From the NCBI GenBank assembly GCA_902729315.2, contig LR746274.1:2507037-2571036 (forward strand): a DNA stretch of 64,000 nucleotides, in the 5' to 3' direction. Both the position numbers and the translations under genes were made by a program. Below, in pieces: positions 48,906 to 60,800 of the stretch. The first letter of the stretch is position 1. Each line of letters starts with the position of its first letter. The notes below the pieces were generated by a model. That model saw only the letters and a list, made by a program, of their open reading frames with translations, did not search any database and had not been told where the DNA came from. This stretch comes from Spirodela intermedia (taxonomy: Eukaryota > Streptophyta > Magnoliopsida > Alismatales > Araceae).

Positions 48906-49510
48906 GGTGCTCGAAGGGTGGTAGTTGTAGAAAAGTGCAGATTTCAGTGATACCCAATATTGAAATTTTTGAAATTTACCCTGGTTAAATTAGACATTTA
49001 GTTAAATACACGCCATGGCTTAGTCTATTTTCCTCCCCATCTCTAGGGCACATAGATATATATTAGTGTCTGAGGAGGGAAACTGGTATTTTCATTTTGC
49101 TAAGTAGCCATGACATTTACTTAACCCCCACCTAATTCCCGCCACTCCCACCAAACTAGTGGAGTCCGGGTAGGTGGAGGACAGATGAAGTGACAGATAT
49201 ACCCCTCTGAGTCCGTCACGCTTCCACGGCCAGTTGTCAGGTTGGCCCTTCCGGTGCGGGCGCCCACGGATTCCTCTTACCCCGGGTCCAAGGCTATTTA
49301 TGCGGGGTCTGGGTTCAGCGAGGGTTATTTTGCAATTATCACATAAATATGGTAATATGTCCACATCGGTCGAGACAAGTTTTTCCGTGATCAGATCTAA
49401 TTAAATTATTGTCATTATTCGGGTAGTTAATGCTAATTAAGTTGATTTTCTGAGAAATAACTTCAAACGAGAAAACGAATGAGAGAGGATTTCTAAGTTT
49501 TTAGTACCAA

Positions 49511-49870
49511 TTATTAAATAAAGGGAATACTATATATAGAATTTAGGAGTTATATGATCTCAAGATGGCCATTTAATTTTTTGTGGGAAAAGTATGTTGG
49601 CAGATGAAATTTAAATAGAAAAATAATTAAATAAAGGGAATAGTAATATGGAATTTAGGAGTTATATGATCAAGATATGGGTACTTAATTTTTTGTGGGA
49701 AAAATATCTTGGTAGATAAAATTTTCGTTTTTCCACCAATAGAAAATTATTAAATAAAGGGAATAGTAATATAGAATTTAGGGGTTATATGATCAAGATA
49801 TGGCTGCTTGATTTTTTGTGGAAAAAATAGTGGTACAGAATTTGGGATTAACATATGAGGGATGGTTGAC
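49511..49870. repeat. 112-124-bp tandem repeat, three copies and a partial
   Basis: ATTAAATAAAGGGAATA starts units at 49513, 49625 and 49749. Each continues with a variant of GAATTTAGGAGTTATATGATC and TTTTTTGTGGGAAAAATAT-like words. A partial unit (ACAGAATTTGGGATTAACATA) follows from about 49838. Copies 2 and 3 are the most alike; copy 3 is longer because of an insert near 49722-49745. Confidence 0.85.
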
Positions 49871-49908
49871 TTCCTCAAAACATTCTTACAATCTGCATTA
49901 ATGGTCAA

Positions 49909-50040
49909 AAGTCAACGATACTTTCCTTTACACTAAAAGAGTACCAAGCTCGCCAACTATATCTCAAACACATTGATCCACATGCCACTAGATTTGGGGG
50001 TAATAATAAATTTCAATAATAATTAAAGTATCGTTGACTT
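49909..50040. repeat. Foldback element with 16-bp perfect arms
   Basis: AAGTCAACGATACTTT at 49909-49924 is the exact reverse complement of AAAGTATCGTTGACTT at 50025-50040, with a 100-bp spacer. The size suits a small MITE-like or foldback element. No clear target-site duplication was seen. Confidence 0.7.
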
Positions 50041-50394
50041 CTGAATACATAAATACTGATCCCCACATTATTATACATAATAAATGCATGGTAGAGATCC
50101 GAGAACTGCATTTATTTGGGCTTTTTGTTGTCAAATTGTGATAAAATAATTTGATTTTTGAATTTTATGTAGAATAATTAGATGATAATTATATATTTTT
50201 ATGCATAGTCAACGAAAATTGAAACTTTCGTTTGTTTCATGAAATTTGTCGAGATGTGGTGACACCTACGAAATATATCTCGAAGTGAATTCGGGGGAGG
50301 TATTCATTTTATTTGTGGGATTGATTCCTCTAAAGATGACCACCCGACTGTGACAAGAGGCCCAGCTTGCATTAGAGCAAAAACTAGAGAGTAG

Positions 50395-50395
50395 A

Positions 50396-50451
<56 letters not shown>

Positions 50452-51349
50452 AGATAGATAGACAGAGATAAAGAGAGATAGGTAGAGAGAGAGTGAGAGG
50501 AAGAGAGAGGAAGAGGGAGGGAGAGGAAGAGAGAGAGATAGGTAGGTAGAGAGAGAGAAAGAGAGAGATAGATAGGTAGAAGAGAGAGGAAGAGAGAGAT
50601 AGAGAGCGAGTTTGAGGGAGAGAGAAAGAGAGAGAGAGAGATAGGTAGACAGAGAGAGGGAGAGAAAGATAGAGAGAGAGAGAGTGAGAGGGAGAGAGAG
50701 GGAGAGAGAAAAAGAGAGATATATAGATAGGTAGGTTGAGAGAGAGAGGGAAGGTGAAAGAAAGAGAGAGATAGATTGATAGAGAGTGAGAAAAAGAGAG
50801 AGAGATAGATAGATAGGTAGGTTGAGAGAGAGTTGGAAGGAGAGAGAAAGAGATAGATAGATTGATAGAGAGTGAGAAAAAGAGAGATAGATAGATTGGT
50901 AGGTTGAGAGAGAGAGAGAGAGATAGATAGATAGGTAGGTTGAGAGAGAGGGGGGAGGAGAGAGAAAGAGAGAGAGATAGATTGCTAGAGGGTGAGAGAA
51001 AGAGAGATAGATAAGAAAAGAGAGAGAGGGAGATAGATTGATAGAGGGTGAGAGAAAGAGAGATAGATAAGAAAAGAGAGAGAGGGGGGGGAGGAGAGAG
51101 AAAGAGAGATAGATTGATAGAGGGTGAGAGAAAGAGAGATAGATAAGAAAAGAGAGAGAGGGGGAGAGAGATAGATAGAGAATGAGAGGGAGAGAGAGAG
51201 AGATAGAGAGTGAGAGGGAGAGAGAGTGAGAGGCGAGAGAGATAGAGAGAGAGAGAGAGGGAGGGAGAGTGAGTGAGTGAGAGAGAGAGAGAGGGTGAGT
51301 GAGAGAGAGGGAGAGAGAGAGAGGATAGATATAGAGAAGGAGAGTGAGT

Positions 51350-51398
<49 letters not shown>
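50395..51398. repeat. ~1-kb polypurine GA-rich minisatellite
   Basis: The plus strand is almost entirely purine with GAGA and GATA words. Pure (GA)n caps both ends (about 50397-50447 and 51355-51398). Inside are higher-order units, for example TAGATAGATAGGTAGGTTGA-type words at several places between 50715 and 50945 and a GATAGATTGATAGAGGGTGA-type unit repeated about three times at 50975-51150. Long Ser/Leu open frames on the minus strand come from composition only. Confidence 0.95.

Positions 51399-51437
<39 letters not shown>
51399..51437. repeat. (CA)n microsatellite
   Basis: About 19 CA units follow directly after the GA tract, forming a purine to alternating purine-pyrimidine junction. 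Confidence 0.95.
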
Positions 51438-51440
<3 letters not shown>

Positions 51441-51808
51441 ATAGAGAGAGGCTGAATCAATCCTGGGTGTTGTCTCTCCCACAAGCGAAGACCGAATCAA
51501 GCCTGGGTACATATCGGGCTGGGCCGAACTTTTTATAATTTCAGGCCGGACTTTAAAGCCCAATGTCAGAAACACGTCGTACTTCCATTTCCGATGTTCC
51601 CTAGACCACACTCTCTCTCTCCGTCTCTCCTTGCGCGAGCAACTTCTTCCTCGACCAGATGTTCATCTCTGCGACCAGTTGTCCCAGCATTTTGAGCTTG
51701 GAACTTAATTTTCTCTTCACCTCCTTGGGATGTTGCTGCCGGGGAAGCATCGGGCGGGGCTTCTCTGACTGATGAGAGAGCGGCTGAGCTGCAGCAGCGG
51801 TGTCTCCA
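51438..51808 (+). promoter_or_regulatory. GP210 promoter and leader
   Basis: The interval between the (CA)n tract and the start codon contains TTTATAATT at 51531-51539, the best TATA candidate, and a pyrimidine patch CTCTCTCTCTCCGTCTCTCC at about 51611-51630. GC content rises toward the ATG at 51809. Confidence 0.4.
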
Positions 51809-54800
51809 ATGGCCGCAGTCCCAGTTTGTCTGCTACTGCTGCTGCTTCGTATTGCACATGGAGTCGCAGGATCTCTGTTGACCTACTCGGGCCTTCAAAT
51901 AGCGGATCTCAACGTTTTGCTCCCCCCTCGCATGACGAATCCTGTGCACTACCGTCTGCTTGGCACCGGCGGGTGCTTCTCTTGGTATTGTGCTCTTTAC
52001 TCATTTGTTTTCCGTTGTGGTTTTTTTCTATTTTCGTCTCTTATGATTATGTTTTTAATTGTAAAGTCGTGGCTAAAGCTGTCAAACCTGCGATTTAGTC
52101 CTACTAGATTTCTGAAGTGAAGTTCATTACGTCGACGGGAGTAGACACTGACTCCCCTCTTCAGGAAATTCATACTAAAATGATAATGTGATTATTCACA
52201 GTGGACGAACTGTTCTGTCGTGCTGTGATGTTTATATGTGAAACTTTTAGAATTTTGACAAAACAGTTGCCATTATTCTCTAGGACATGGGATCATCACG
52301 ACATTCTACACGTTGAACCTGAATATAATGGCACAAGTCGGTGTTCCACGAGTGCTCGTCTGGTGTCCATTGCCCCTTACAGCGGACGAAAGGAGACGGC
52401 AGTTTATGCTGCTGACATCAATAGTGGAACTGTAATTCGCTGTGAAGTCTTCATCGACAACATTTCAAGGATTCAGATATTTCACCACTCTGTTAAGCTT
52501 GACTTAGATGGACTCGCTACTCTCCAAATCCGTGCATTTGATAGTGAAGGTACTTATCTGTCATCCAATTGGTTGACGGATGTCTATTTTTCTTAATTCT
52601 TGAACTAAGCGTCATTACTTTTTGCACATCCTTTCTCTTGTTTTCCTATTATAAAGTGCCCCATTTTTATCACTTGGTTTGAATAATTGATTTTAAAAAG
52701 TATTTTTTTTCATTTGCTTGATATTTGCACTTAAAATGTGGGCTGCAGTAAACTGTGGTAAGACGTTACGATTACTGATTCTCCCAGATGGCATTTTCAA
52801 TTCCTTTTTTCTCTTAGATCATTTAGGAAATCTTAGCTTTATTTGCCTATCATGTCATATTGCTCTTTGAAACGAAACATTCATCCTATAATGGTTTTGG
52901 CAATTTTGCATTTCTTTAGATGACTCCTCTGAAGACTGTCTGTCCCGCAGCATAACCTTCACTGATTTATTATGTGCTTCACTGTTTGGCTCTGCACCCA
53001 TCTACAGGAATATGGATTAAATCTTTCTCGTTACCTTCATTTACAATTTTGAAAAGTTAAGAGATCGTGGTGCTCCATATCCAAATGAATAGGTGGCACT
53101 ACCCACGTTCCGAAGAAAAAAGTAGTTGTGCATCCGCTTGGTTATTTATCTCCGGAACATGTCCCAGTCAAACATCCGAGAGGGATATGTACTTAAGTTC
53201 TCGGTATGACTCAAACTGAAGAGTGCATAGAAGAAGTCAACACTTTGCCTATATATCTGATCTTAAAGCTAAAGGCAACAGTGTTTTCTGTCATCAGACC
53301 ATATGGGATAGTCACTTTAACTCAGGGGAAGCAGGGATTCTAGAAAGTTCCTTTTCTGGACCCTTTCCTCGTGTGTGATATTTGGAGCCACCTAAGTGAA
53401 AAATTTAAGGGACATACCCGTTCATTCGTAACTACTCCTGTAATGATCTCATGGATTTATTCGGATGAGAATCAAAAAGGCTTACTTGACATCATGCATT
53501 TCTAGATCCATTGTCCATTTTTCTTGTAAATTCTCAAACGACTGAATGTTAAGGGAGTACGATGAGGACTTCATTCCACATTTTTTTGTACTGTTCTTCA
53601 TTCAATTTGATCACTAGACAGTGGTTGATCATGTTTTTTCTTAGTGGTTTGTGAAAGGGATTTTTTACCTACTTTCATGTCCCTATGAAACAGTAATAAT
53701 CTATGCCAAGGGTGTGTATACTAAGCTAGAGACCAAAGGCACACCAAGACATTAAACCGCCCCATCTCAATTGCATTAAACCAGCCTATTCACACTACCT
53801 TTACTAAAGATAAAGCATCATTCACGCCTGTACAATGGTTGTTTTTTATTATCTCATCTAGAATGTTTTGGAGATGCACGTTGACCTTTAATACCCTTGA
53901 GAGCCTTTCAACATTTCAATCTGAGTCATTCATTACATCCTACCAAGGCATATGGGGCTATATAACCAATTTTTGTGCTCCTTTTCCCTGACGTTTGGCA
54001 AGAGTTCGGAAAATGTGCGATTTTGGTTTGATTAGAAGTATATTTTATTCTTCTTTTGGTTGCTTGCTCCTTCAACACTATTTTTTTTACAAAATGGTAG
54101 CAAAAAGCATACGTACCTTGCTGCTGTCTGGACATTATTGAGCCATTTTTCAGCTTGATGGTAAACTCTCACCCAGCAGTATGCTTTGCCAACAGCGATT
54201 GTGCTTCTGGTACCATCTACAATCAAAAGGTCATCAAAATCCCAGTTGTTTTGGAAAGTAGGGAGTACAGTCAATAAGGAGGAGATTATGGAAAAGTTAT
54301 AGTTAGCATATGGGTATTATAGTGAGCAGCCCCTATTAGTGTAATGGTGGTGGAGACTGAAGGAGAAAACCTGTGGGTGGAGACAAGAAATGGTGCTTTG
54401 ATCCTGTTTGTAAACATAGTAGTTGATACCTGGGCAGTCAGAAGATATGATCTGCCTTATTGTGTTGCAAATAGAAGAAAAAGTAATTTTTTTTTTTTTG
54501 GGGGGGGGTTCATATTATTCTGCGGGTAAGCTAAGGAGAGAGGACTCCGTTTTCTTTAGTGTCGCATTTTCTTCTTCACATAGCTCAGATTTGGGCATTT
54601 TAGATATATCAGCTTGTTATTTACTTGGTTTAAGTTATATATCTCTTAATTCAACCATGTAGCTGGGGTTAACGTGGTGAATTAATTTTCCACCATGCTC
54701 TCTGATATATTCTGTTGTTGTTTTGATCAACACCCCTGGAGAAAAAAATATTTATGGCTAGATAATTTAATTTTCATATTATTGTCTTGCAGATAATGTA

Positions 54801-57800
54801 TTTTCGTCGTTGGTGGGCTTGCAGTTCGTGTGGAAGCTGATGCCTAAATCTGTTGAAACCGATCATTTCTTTCATCATCTTGTCCATGTTCCTCTGAAGG
54901 AAACACCGTTAACTGATTGTGGGGGTTTCTGTGGTGACCTAGATACCCAAATAAAAGTGGAAGACAGTGTATGTGTGATCTTGCGGTCCTATTTCTCATG
55001 GGTGCTAACAGTTTTATTTCCTATGTTATGATGTCAATTTATATCCTTTCATTGTTGCATTGCAGGGTATGGGATCTGATTTGTATGTTGTAAAGGGTAT
55101 TGAAATCGGTCATGAGATTGTCAGTGCACAATTGTTTGAGCCACAATTTGAGAATGTGACAGACAAGATTATTTTGACTGTTGCAGAGGCCATGTCACTG
55201 CATCCTCCGTCACCTGTTTTTGTCATAACTGGTTCTTTGGTTCAGTACACGCTCAGAATTGTTCGTCAAAATAATCCCAAAGGTAGTACTTCTCTGTCTT
55301 GTTCCTTTATTTGTTGTAGAGGGCGAGCCTTATCCTTAAGAGCCAAAATAAGTCTGAGTGAAGTACATGCGCCTTGAGGAATTCGTATGCATTGTATGAG
55401 ATTGAGTTTCTGGTCAAAGGGAATAAACCATGACCTAAGCTGACTATCCCTCTCTATGTGGCTCTGCTATCGTTTTGTATTCATGAAACTCTTCAGTCAA
55501 ATGTACAGATAGAGATACTGGATTTTATAATTTGATACCTTATAAGCTTTCCCAATCCTTATGCTTGGAGACGCTAAAATGATTTCTGGCTGTTAGGTGG
55601 ATCGTCGGGGCACTAGAAACAGGTTGCAAATCTCACAACAATGATAGTAACTCTAGTTTTTGGGCTCTGTTGTTTACGTGATTCTCTTCTTCAATTAGGC
55701 ATGTTTTTCGTTTGCTTCATCAATGGGGATCATGAATTGAATCTTGCCTCAAACTCGTTAAGTTTGAATTGTCTGCAGAACGAAAGGATTATTTCCCAAT
55801 AGTAGAAGCCTATTGTTTGTACATATTTGCTCCATATCACCTGCACATTTTTTCAAAGGTAAGACACGGCCACAAAAGAAAGTGCATCTTCAAATTTGAG
55901 AAGCATTTTATGAAGTAGATGGTTATCACATTATCACAGAAACTGTAGTCAGTGTATCAGTCACGACTATAGTTGAGTAAAGAATTGTCCCAGTGGTGTG
56001 AAAAGATGGGAATTATGGAAGGAAGGAAATAATGATTAACTGGGCAAGTAGGCAGCAATGATGCCTTAACGTGGAGGTGCATTTTTTGAAGAAGACCGTC
56101 ATTGACAACCAATATTGGGGTGATAAAAACACAAGATACTTTCTTAAGAGGGCCATGGGGAGAAGAGGAAAGATCATAAGAGATTTGATGAATGATAAGC
56201 CAGTTCTAAGAAAAGAAGAGGGCAATTCTAACATAGTTGCCTCGGGAAGCTTGTCTTGTCCAAGTGTTCTGGATATACTGAACTCTCTAGCCATGATAAT
56301 AAGAGTTTGGCTTATTATCTACTGTCCCTTAGGCTGCTAGGGGAAGTGTAAAACGATTTCTTGGAGATACTAGAATTACAAATACTGATTGAAGAACGTG
56401 TTGAGAATGCCTTTCGGTACTTCCTGGTAGTCTTGCATCCATGACAGCATGAAAACGCAATATGGTTGTCCAGGAATAATCTAAAGTTGTCTGTGACCTG
56501 GAATTACGGTCCATGGTTTGATGGAGATCGTCATGTTGGCTGTGTTAGCGTCCTGTAATGAGAGCAGTTTTACTACCTGTAGAACATCCCCATGAGGCTG
56601 GTGAAGGGAGACCACCAATTGATGGAAAAGGACTCACGACCACCTAGTGTTATCCTGTGTAACAGTTTGGAGAAAAAAAATCGTTAACTCACGACGTGCT
56701 CTCACAACTGAGCTAGATGAGCTCCTATCACTAGGCTCATTTGATGAATGATAAGCAAATTCTGACTAAGAAGAGACATCATGCTTGCTCAGGAGGGCCT
56801 TAAGGAGGAGGAAAGGAAATATCATAAGACATTTGATGAATGAACGGCAAGGAAGTTGTAATTTAAGAAGAGTATGTGGAGAAGCCTTTATCAGAGGTGG
56901 AAATTTAGAAGTCATTAGTAGAATGCATACACACTACTGGGTTAGGAAATGTTAGGGTCTTTGGAAAGCTAGGTACGGTGCATGCTAACTAGCTATTAGA
57001 GTGCATCCCCAGGGAAATTCCTTTAAATCCAAAATTGAGTAATTCAGATTTCCTTCCAATTCGGAAATGTAGTAATTTCGCTTCAAAAAAATTCGACAGT
57101 GGCCCCCATACCTGGGAAATCTGAAGTAATCTGCTATGATGGATTGTTGAGCTCCTTCTCTGTTTTCCGAAAAACAACAGAATGACATTGAAATAGGATA
57201 TGTACTAGGATCTTTGAGTCCTGAGGTACTTCCGCGTTCATTTCTCACCTTTGTCAATCAGGGGTGTTGTAACTTTTGTCCCAGTTTTCTTATGATATAT
57301 GGACATGATGACTTGATGCTTAGTCTCAATGGGAAAATCCTTCAGTGTGTTGAGTTCGCTTCCATGGGAGATGATGCCCTGGAGCCTCACCCTTCTATAT
57401 CTTAAGTAATGAATTATCTACTGAAAAGCTTATTACTGATGTTTGGAACAGGGTATGTGCTGTCCAGTTTTTGTTTTGTTTGGGCTGCAAACTGACTGTA
57501 ACTGCACTCTACTGATCCTGACAGTTCCCTGGTACAAGAGAACTAGGCAAGGTGGTAAATGAATATAAGGTGCAGGGGTGGAGGAGGAGGGAGCTGATGA
57601 GGGTCCAATGCCTTTGCACTTGGAATCAACCAGTGTTGGAAAACACCAGTTGGAGCAAATGTTTATCTGCTTTTGTGGGGGCCACGCCGTCACCATTGTG
57701 ATACCAGTGGCTGATATAATTGGGAAAGCACAGATGATCATAGAATGCATACACACTACCTTTATCAGAGAGATTCAGCTCAAATTTATGAACAACAATA

Positions 57801-60800
57801 TCATCAAATAAATATTTGTTCTTTTTTCTAATTTTAATAGCTATTTGATAAGATGAATTCGATAATATTTTCTTATGATATTGTTGAATGTTACTAAAAG
57901 TTGATAATTTCTACATTGGATGAATTATCGTTGTTTTTATTCTTACGCAATTCAATATTAATATTTTAGTTCATTATGAAGGATGTTTTTCTAACGTGAT
58001 ATCAACTACTTTGTAGCTGTTGATTTGCCTTCACTGTTTCACCGATGGTCTGTTTCAAATTCTACTGTATCTCAAGTAGATTCTACAATGGGGTTTGCTA
58101 GAGCACTTAATTTGGGAGTTACAAACATATTTGTTGAAGATACTAGAGTCACTGGCCACTTCCAGATGTCAACAATGCACGTTATTGTTCCAGATAAGTT
58201 ATGCTTATACATCAGGCCAATTACAGGCGTGATTAATGGTTTGGAAGCAACTAAATGTTTACCTGTGCCATGGTTTGTTGTTATTGGTCAAGAATATGCA
58301 ATCCACATGAAAGTTTTCACACATGAACCTGAGGCAAAGGAGATATATATTACAGAGGTAATTCTTTCGATTTTTTCATAATTGCACATTTCCTTTTTCT
58401 ATATAAAGAGTCTGTGCTGTTTTTTCTGGTAACTGTGCAAACTGCATCTCTCGAAGGCTAAAAAAAATGAATGCTGAACTTGAAATCAGAGAAGTACATT
58501 TTTGGAGTGAAATAAACGATGAAAATAACGATTTAATGAAGTGGGATAAATTGTAGAGATACTAAAAAATGAGAAATTTAACTATGCATTCCTTATCAAG
58601 TGTCCACGAAGAACTGGAATGGAGAGGAGCTTCAGTAGGGAATTTAAAAGTTAATTCCTTTGATCGAGTTCTCAAAAATGGAGGATGAGAGTTTGGTGAA
58701 AGGATATGGTCTTGAAGGATTACTTTTCCTCTTGCATAGGGCAATGCATATCATCTTTATCTTAGAGGTGCTTATGATGTGTTCTTGAAGTTATTTCTGA
58801 GAGCTTAGGATATTCAACCCTGCAAAAGGCCTGGACTCGTGGTGAAAGTGAACCGACTATACTATCTTCCTTCATTAAAAGATGGGTGAATACATTTTAG
58901 AGAGCGTTTCTTGGTGTATTTGATGGTGAATAAGATAATATTTTAGCATGATTTCACGAACTTATCGTCTATTAATTAGTTATTTGATCAGTTATAGATT
59001 AGGTAAGAGGAATTGAGATCAGAGGTGTTTAAGACTTTATTATAATGAATAAGATTTAGAGGAGAAAGGGTGTTTGGTTTTTAGGATCACATTTTTCTTC
59101 TTCTTTTTTATCCTGCTAGAAGGGCAGAAGACTATGTTTGGGTGATTTCTGTATGTAGTCGCTTTTCAGTGAAGTATGTCATGACAGCTAATGAGCTGAT
59201 CTCTCTCTCTCTCTCTCTTTCTTCAGCATCAGACAAGGAGCTAAACTTTTTTGGTATTTTTCTGTATGTCTTTGTTAATCGTTTTCCCTCTAGGCTTCCT
59301 GTCTACTGATCCATTAAGCCGTCTTCATTAATGGTAAAAATCTATTCAAAATTTCTCAGGCTCTTCCATTTAAGGAGATCCAAAGATTCTCCGGATTTTA
59401 TTACTTTGTAGTACTCATCCCTTGAGAAATTGAATGTATCCCACGTAGAATATTTTTTTATTCTTCCAGGGGAGGTAAGAAAGAGAGAAGAGAAGGTTGA
59501 TATAATTAGATAGAAAGAATACGAAATAGGTGTCGAAAAAGCATATTTTGTGATTATGGCTTCTTGGTCACAGTATCTAACTTTTCTGCGTGATGATTCT
59601 ATCCTTTGAAGGAAACTTCATAAAGCTTGCGTCAATGTTTTGTTTCCTAGTTAAAAGTTTTTTATCTCAATAGAGTCTATTACTGCCATCTGTCATTGTT
59701 ACTTGCAAAGATGTGTTCATCTTCAAAATGTCCATTTTCCCAAAGCATATGTAGAAACATGTCATGATCACCAATGGAAAAAGCCAAAATACCATTTGTT
59801 GTAATAATTTAGAGCTGTGGGATGTGTTCAGGGCTTCAAAGTTGTCTCACTGATGTGGTTCACTAATGTCCATAGTCCTCAAACCATTCGTACAAGATGA
59901 CGCTATCTTGAAACCACGGCTCTTGATGCCATATCTTTTTGAAGTTATTTTAATAAAGGTTTATTGTATGATTAATGTATTAGGAGAAAATGTCAAGGTT
60001 CAGGAGAAAGCATTTCTACTATTCTATGACAGTTTTAGTCTCTGATGTCACTCTTTGCTTCAGTCTGATTTGCACTCTAACTCTTCAATAGTGATGCATA
60101 ATTTGTTGTTGTGTAAAATGGAATGGCTGCTGATCGTGCTTTTATTTTGCGTTCATTTGTTGATCATGCTGGTAGCAATGATTTGGTTGAATGAACCCCC
60201 TTTTACTGTTGACTAATCATTATACACTGTCTGAGCATCTTTTTGAAAAATCTTCAGAGTAACAGACTTACTTTGGAAAGTGATAGCTCAGAGTTTTGGG
60301 ATCTATCCATAGCATCAAATGATGTGGCTGCTGGATATGGATGGCGAAATTTCAGAATCCTCAAACCACTCTCTCTGGGACAAGGATTTCTATCTGGTTC
60401 TCTATTGTATAACAGGGAGGACCCAGAAACAACTGAGGTGACGTGTCTTTCTTTTTATCTATAAGCTTTTGTTTTTTGGTTGGAACTCTGCTTTTTTTGT
60501 TGTAGCTGGTTTGTTCACTTGCCTATCTAATGTAAACTTTGTATTCTGGTGGTTCTGGTTTTCTTTGTTAGGTTCTTAAAGTTGAGCAGCGAGTCATTGT
60601 GTGCGACAAAGTTAGAATACAATTGGAGAATAAGATGAACCACTCTAAGAAAATTCGTCTTCCTTGGGCCCCTGGAGTCTATCAGGGACTCGAGTTGAAA
60701 GCTTTTGGAGGTTGGTAGATATTTGTTTTTTGGGGTTTTCTTTCACCACGAAACTGTTGAATAATCCAGGTTCTACTTAATGCTTCAGGCTGTGGAATGT

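Larger units (their letters stand above)
48906..50394. other. Spacer with tandem and inverted repeats
   Basis: GC-mixed DNA to about 49340 is followed by AT-rich sequence with a 112-124-bp tandem array and a 16-bp inverted repeat (separate entries). No exon or RNA gene is seen. Confidence 0.5.

Noticed and set aside
50266-51611. Minus-strand open frames of 388, 366 and 208 residues made of Ser, Leu, Tyr, Ile and Val-Cys runs
   Set aside because: They are translations of (GA)n, GATA and (CA)n repeats. All three minus frames are open, so the openness comes from composition.
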